Part shown: positions 6,661 to 9,232 of the stretch, piece after piece | How positions within the stretch are numbered: position 1 is the first letter of the stretch | How the letters are laid out: each line of letters opens with the position of its first letter | NCBI GenBank assembly: GCA_028291845.1 | Contig: JAQGNM010000466.1 | Span: 1 to 9,232 of the forward strand | Direction of reading: 5' to 3' | Source of the DNA: Massilia sp. | GTDB taxonomy: Bacteria > Pseudomonadota > Gammaproteobacteria > Burkholderiales > Burkholderiaceae_D | Length of the DNA: 9,232 nucleotides | Notes under the pieces: generated by a model | Told to the model about the DNA's origin: nothing | The model's input: the letters and a program-made list of their open reading frames with translations, nothing else | The model's database searches: none | Translations under genes and position numbers: made by a program

Positions 6661-6690
6661 AAAAAGGCAGCCGGTTGGCTGCCTTTTTTT
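6661..6690 (+). terminator. intrinsic terminator of pssA, likely bidirectional
   Basis: GGCAGCC (6666-6672), loop GGTT, GGCTGCC (6677-6683) and then seven T (6684-6690) form a textbook intrinsic terminator. Flanking AAAAA and TTTTT extend the stem to 12 base pairs. On the minus strand the same hairpin ends in TTTTT, so it can also stop transcription arriving from the lipoprotein gene and the remnant at 6710-6859. Confidence 0.93.
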
Positions 6691-6709
6691 GTGCAAAGCT
6701 GCGCTCGCT

Positions 6710-6859
6710 TCAGGATTTCGGGGTGACCACCAGTTCGTATCGCAGCGGCACGGGCGAACCGGGGAACTGCGCGCTGCAAGCGGTGTCCTTGCACAAGCGC
6801 AGGCTGAAGTTGCCCGTCAATGTTGGATCTAAGCGCCCGTCCGCGTTCACGACCGGCTG
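6710..6859 (-). pseudogene. C-terminal remnant of a lost gene (49 codons)
   Basis: The minus strand from 6859 down to the TGA at 6712-6710 is open for 49 codons and reads like real protein. It includes GRLDPTLTGNFSLRLC, then CKDTAC with its paired cysteines, then FPGSPVPLRYELVVTPKS and the stop. Alternating hydrophobic residues (FSLRL, LRYELVV) suggest paired beta strands ending an Ig-like or beta-sandwich domain. From memory, 'LCxDxxC...GSPVxxxYxL' patterns occur near the end of large secreted proteins in Oxalobacteraceae, but I cannot name the family. Codon third positions are mostly G or C, as in true genes nearby. There is no start with a Shine-Dalgarno site, only a GTG at 6850, and a TGA closes the frame at 6862-6860, 12 bases beyond the lipoprotein stop. 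The parent gene's 5' part is therefore gone. The bidirectional terminator lies 20 bases past the stop. Confidence 0.5.
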
Positions 6860-6873
6860 TCACATATTCTCGC

Positions 6874-7374
6874 TCAGCGGTTGAAACGCCGCTCGTCGTA
6901 CATGGGATCGGGCCCGTTCTGCATCATGCGCACGATGCCGGCCTGGTCGAAATGCACGTGCATCATTGAATTCCACACGCCGGCCTCCTTGTAGCGGTAG
7001 GACCATACTTCATAGTTGTTCAGGTGCACGCGCGAGGTTTCGGCCGGGCGGCCGATGGTGCGCAGGACGTCGTCCTTGGTGGCGCTGTTCAGTTTCAGGG
7101 TGGCGAATTTCTCGCCCGTCAACACCTGTTCGAAGCTGCGCAAGCGGTTGTCCGGGCCAAATCGCGCCATGTAGGTAAATTGACCGTAGGGGCCGCGGGC
7201 GTATTCGAATTCCTGGCCGTCGGGCAGGGGATAGACGGCGGTGGGCCGGCCGAACTTGCCGATGACGGTATCGACCGGGTCGCCCGGCATGGGTGGCGGG
7301 CCGCCGATGACGCCGGCGCAGCCGCTCAGAATTACTTGCGTACTCAACAATATCGCTGCAATGGGCAATTTCAT
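6874..7374 (-). CDS. outer-membrane lipoprotein with two BamE/SmpA-like repeats
   Basis: The 166-residue product has a lipoprotein signal, ILLSTQVILSGC, with lipidation expected at C19; A20 at the +2 position favours outer-membrane sorting. After a short G/P-rich linker the mature part contains two similar units, about 32-86 and 99-153. Each runs D-V-(x)n-G-R-P (GRP at 42-44 and 108-110), then a glutamate-aromatic strand (EFEYARG; EVWSYRYK), then an aromatic strand (TYMARF; MMHVHF) and a closing hydrophobic-R step. That helix-strand pattern resembles the BamE/SmpA/OmlA fold, so a role in envelope maintenance or beta-barrel assembly is plausible, but this is fold-level inference: genuine BamE is single-domain. 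AAAGGA (7384-7379) lies four bases upstream of the ATG. It is the only intact minus-strand gene between pssA and rpsO and is convergent with pssA. Confidence 0.82.
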   Translation of the reverse strand: MKLPIAAILLSTQVILSGCAGVIGGPPPMPGDPVDTVIGKFGRPTAVYPLPDGQEFEYARGPYGQFTYMARFGPDNRLRSFEQVLTGEKFATLKLNSATKDDVLRTIGRPAETSRVHLNNYEVWSYRYKEAGVWNSMMHVHFDQAGIVRMMQNGPDPMYDERRFNR

Positions 7375-7379
7375 AGTGT

Positions 7380-7391
7380 CCTTTCGAAAGG
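7380..7391. repeat. 12-base perfect palindrome over the lipoprotein ribosome-binding site
   Basis: CCTTTCGAAAGG (7380-7391) is its own reverse complement and contains most of the lipoprotein gene's Shine-Dalgarno sequence. It could be a repressor site or chance; no second copy is seen in the window. Confidence 0.3.
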
Positions 7392-7429
7392 TTTTCTTCC
7401 ATGATGCCCGAGCGTGCCAAATTCTTCAC

Positions 7430-7458
7430 TGGCCGCACGTCCCGAATTCGCATATAAT
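7430..7458 (+). promoter_or_regulatory. rpsO promoter
   Basis: A perfect -10 TATAAT (7453-7458) is preceded at 17 bases by TGGCCG (7430-7435), a poor -35. Transcription would start near 7465 and give a leader of about 80 bases. The position upstream of rpsO and the exact -10 make this a good candidate. Confidence 0.6.
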
Positions 7459-7460
7459 CG

Positions 7461-7536
7461 CCGGTCTGGCCATTTGGCCGGTTCAATCGAAGTTCACGGT
7501 GCGCTGGGTTACGACTCTTGCACCGCATGTGAAAGG
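7461..7536 (+). promoter_or_regulatory. structured rpsO leader, candidate S15 autoregulatory element
   Basis: Two inverted repeats lie between the -10 box and the rpsO Shine-Dalgarno. The first is CCGGTC (7461-7466) with GGCCGG (7476-7481), one G-U pair; its first bases may precede the transcript start. The second is CGGTGC (7497-7502) with GCACCG (7520-7525), perfect, with a 17-base loop. The second ends six bases before AAAGGT (7532-7537). S15 represses its own mRNA through leader structures in several bacteria, which makes this a reasonable candidate, but I recognise no known S15-binding motif. Confidence 0.4.
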
Positions 7537-7543
7537 TAATATC

Positions 7544-7813
7544 ATGTCCGTAGAAAATATCAACAAGTCGGCTATCATCGCCGACAACGCACGTGGCCAA
7601 AACGACACCGGCTCGCCGGAAGTCCAGGTCGCACTGCTGACCGCCCGCATCAACGAACTCAATGGTCACTTCAAGGCTCACGCCAAGGATCACCACTCGC
7701 GCCGCGGCCTGATCATGATGGTCAACCGTCGTAAGAGCCTGCTGTCCTACCTGAAGTCGAAAGACGCGACCCGTTATCGCGATCTGATCGCCAAACTCGG
7801 CCTGCGCAAGTAA
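7544..7813 (+). CDS. rpsO: 30S ribosomal protein S15
   Basis: S15 is a primary binding protein of the small subunit; it binds the 16S rRNA central-domain three-way junction and contributes to bridges with the 50S subunit. The product has 89 residues, the standard length. It carries the family core TGSPEVQVALLTARINELN, then HFKAHAKDHHSRRGL (rRNA contacts), then MVNRRKSLLSYLK and the C-terminal YRDLIAKLGLRK. The frame is open far upstream to 7241, but the ATG at 7544 is right: it follows AAAGGT at seven bases and matches the normal N-terminus MSVENI. pnp follows in the same direction after 176 bases that include a hairpin terminator, the usual rpsO-pnp arrangement. Identity is not in doubt. Confidence 0.98.
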   Translation: MSVENINKSAIIADNARGQNDTGSPEVQVALLTARINELNGHFKAHAKDHHSRRGLIMMVNRRKSLLSYLKSKDATRYRDLIAKLGLRK

Positions 7814-7837
7814 TTTTTGCCCAACGCGTTCTGACCG

Positions 7838-7874
7838 AAAATGCCTGCGCCAGTCTGACTGTCGCGGGCATTTT
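7838..7874 (+). terminator. hairpin terminator between rpsO and pnp
   Basis: AAAATGCCTGCG (7838-7849) pairs with CGCGGGCATTTT (7863-7874) over 12 positions with one G-U pair. The loop contains CAGT-CTG-ACTG (7851-7861), which lengthens the stem after one mismatch. TTTT ends the hairpin and GCATTTTT follows, an interrupted T tract, so termination is probably partial, leaving readthrough into pnp as known for the E. coli rpsO-pnp operon. Confidence 0.75.
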
Positions 7875-7901
7875 GCATTTTTAATGCCGAAATTGTTGAA
7901 T
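7873..7901 (+). promoter_or_regulatory. candidate secondary pnp promoter
   Basis: TTGCAT (7873-7878) and TTGAAT (7896-7901) are 17 bases apart and match consensus in about three and four of six positions. They overlap the T tract of the rpsO terminator and would start a pnp transcript near 7908, just before a hairpin. Weak, but E. coli has a pnp promoter in the equivalent place. Confidence 0.27.
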
Positions 7902-7912
7902 TAAAGCAGTAA

Positions 7913-7968
7913 AGATGGCGTCTCAGCCATCTGTGGTGAGGTGAACGACAGCCCCTGAAAATCTGTCG
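7913..7968 (+). promoter_or_regulatory. pnp leader with two hairpins
   Basis: AGATGGC (7913-7919) and GCCATCT (7926-7932) form a perfect 7-base stem with a 6-base loop. CGACAG (7946-7951) and CTGTCG (7963-7968) form a perfect 6-base stem with an 11-base loop. Both lie ahead of the pnp Shine-Dalgarno (AAGGGA, 7978-7983). In E. coli the pnp leader is cut by RNase III and then PNPase represses its own translation; this leader has the right position for similar control, which is inference. Confidence 0.45.
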
Positions 7969-7989
7969 GCAAATAGAAAGGGATTACCC

Positions 7990-9232
7990 ATGTTTAACAA
8001 AGTCACGAAAACCTTCCAGTACGGCCAACACCAGGTCACCCTCGAGACCGGCGAAATCGCCCGCCAGGCATCCGGCGCCGTGATGGTGTCGATCGAAGAC
8101 ACCGTCGTGCTGGCAACCGTGGTGGCCCGCAAGGACGCCAAGCCGGGCCAGGATTTCTTCCCGCTGACCGTCGATTACGTCGAGAAGACCTACGCCGCCG
8201 GCAAGATCCCAGGCGGCTTCTTCAAGCGCGAAGGCCGTCCTTCGGAAAAGGAAACGTTGACCTCGCGCCTGATCGACCGTCCGATCCGCCCGCTGTTCCC
8301 TGAAGGCTACCTGAACGAAGTCCAGGTCATTATCCACGTGCTGTCGGTCAACCCTGAGATCGATCCGGACATCGCCGCCATGATCGGCGCCTCCGCCGCC
8401 CTGAGCGTTTCCGGCGTGCCGTTCAACGGTCCGGTCGGCGCCGCCCGCGTCGGCTACGCCAACGGCCAGTACATCCTCAACCCGACCACCACCGAACTGA
8501 AAACCTCGCAGATGGACCTGGTCGTCGCCGGCACCGAAACAGCCGTGCTGATGGTCGAGTCGGAAGCCCAGCAACTGTCGGAAGAAATCATGCTCGGCGC
8601 CGTCGTTTTCGGCCACGAACAGATGAAAGCCGTCATCGACGCGATCCACGATCTGGTGCGCGACGGTGGCAAGGACGAAATCGTCTGGACCCCGCCTGCC
8701 AAAAACGAAGCGCTGATCGCCCGCGTGGCGAAATTTGCCGACGCCAAGATCAACGACGCCTACCAGACCAAGCAGAAGTCGGAACGTCAGGCCAAGCTGA
8801 AATCGGCATTCTCGGAAGTGGTTGCCGACCTGAACGCCGAGACGCCCGATGCGCCGGTCGATTCGGCTGAAGTCGGCAACATCCTGTTCGACATCGAAGC
8901 GAAGGTCGTGCGTTCGCAGATCCTCAACGGCGAGCCACGCATCGACGGCCGCGACACCCGCACCGTGCGCCCGATCGCGATCCGCACCAGCATCCTGCCG
9001 CGCACCCACGGTTCGGCCCTGTTCACCCGCGGCGAAACGCAAGCCTTGGTGGTGGCCACCCTCGGCACCGCCCGCGACAGCCAGAAGATCGACGCGCTGA
9101 TGGGAGAGTACACCGACTCGTTCATGATGCACTACAACATGCCGCCGTTCGCCACCGGCGAAACCGGCCGCGTCGGCACCCCGAAGCGCCGCGAAATCGG
9201 CCACGGCCGCCTGGCCAAGCGCGCGCTGATCG
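7990..9232 (+). CDS. pnp: polynucleotide phosphorylase, N-terminal 414 residues (runs off window)
   Basis: PNPase is a trimeric 3'-to-5' exoribonuclease that uses phosphate to degrade RNA and works with the RNA degradosome; the full protein is about 700 residues, so roughly 60 percent is present. Visible parts are the first RNase PH-like domain (about 5-145) with GGFFKREGRPSE (75-86) and RLIDRPIRPLFP (93-104), the all-alpha linker domain (about 150-240), and the start of the second RNase PH domain (from about 317) with RIDGRDTRTVRPI, HGSALFTRGETQ (340-351) and GTPKRREIGHGRLAK. R400 and R401 correspond to the phosphate-binding arginines of E. coli PNPase. The catalytic aspartates and the KH and S1 RNA-binding domains lie beyond the window. 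AAGGGA (7978-7983) precedes the ATG by six bases. It probably shares transcripts with rpsO and has a structured leader. Confidence 0.97.
   Translation, partial: MFNKVTKTFQYGQHQVTLETGEIARQASGAVMVSIEDTVVLATVVARKDAKPGQDFFPLTVDYVEKTYAAGKIPGGFFKREGRPSEKETLTSRLIDRPIRPLFPEGYLNEVQVIIHVLSVNPEIDPDIAAMIGASAALSVSGVPFNGPVGAARVGYANGQYILNPTTTELKTSQMDLVVAGTETAVLMVESEAQQLSEEIMLGAVVFGHEQMKAVIDAIHDLVRDGGKDEIVWTPPAKNEALIARVAKFADAKINDAYQTKQKSERQAKLKSAFSEVVADLNAETPDAPVDSAEVGNILFDIEAKVVRSQILNGEPRIDGRDTRTVRPIAIRTSILPRTHGSALFTRGETQALVVATLGTARDSQKIDALMGEYTDSFMMHYNMPPFATGETGRVGTPKRREIGHGRLAKRALI

Noticed and set aside
7241..7543. In-frame extension upstream of rpsO
   Set aside because: It overlaps the minus-strand lipoprotein gene and the rpsO promoter, and S15 has a fixed length of 89 residues from the ATG at 7544.
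1..9232. tRNA or rRNA genes, CRISPR arrays, insertion sequences, phage or defence genes
   Set aside because: I looked for cloverleaf-like segments, regularly spaced repeats, transposase motifs and clusters of unknown genes and saw none; apart from the repeat element and the remnant, the window is conserved chromosomal housekeeping content.

Overview
The window looks like ordinary chromosome from a high-GC betaproteobacterium, most likely Burkholderiales, family Oxalobacteraceae (Massilia, Duganella or Janthinobacterium type). This rests on protein flavour (IlvB with a GEG thiamine motif, 338-residue IlvC, betaproteobacterial PssA) and on the gene neighbourhood (ECF-like sigma factor / ilvBHC / pssA / rpsO-pnp). 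The genus is inferred from memory, not from any search.

Layout. 1-93 (minus): the first 31 codons of a sigma-factor-like gene, cut by the window edge. 94-596: a 503-base divergent intergenic region with dyad symmetries and a candidate promoter for the ilv operon. 597-3868 (plus): ilvB, ilvH and ilvC, a compact operon for the first two shared steps of valine, leucine and isoleucine synthesis. 3869-4093: an intergenic gap holding an approximately 114-base element of nested inverted repeats. 4094-4837 and 4919-5665 (plus): two tandem paralogous secreted SIMPL-domain (DUF541) proteins. 5774-6616 (plus): pssA, phosphatidylserine synthase, with a perfect TATAAT box upstream and a strong intrinsic terminator downstream. 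6710-6859 (minus): an unreported-looking coding remnant, apparently the last 49 codons of a lost larger gene. 6874-7374 (minus): a lipoprotein with two BamE/SmpA-like repeats. 7544-7813 (plus): rpsO. 7990-9232 (plus): the first 414 codons of pnp, cut by the window edge.

How the genes work together. IlvB and IlvH form the valine-sensitive acetohydroxyacid synthase, and IlvC takes its product onward. PssA starts phosphatidylethanolamine synthesis and is a separate unit. rpsO-pnp is the classic ribosomal protein S15 / polynucleotide phosphorylase pair, with a hairpin terminator between the genes and structured leaders that suggest post-transcriptional control.

Nothing here looks like a new defence, mobile or biosynthetic system. 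The items most worth a second look are the nested palindromic element after ilvC, the SIMPL tandem duplication placed where many relatives carry psd, the decayed gene end at 6710-6859, the dyads upstream of ilvB, and the rpsO and pnp leaders.
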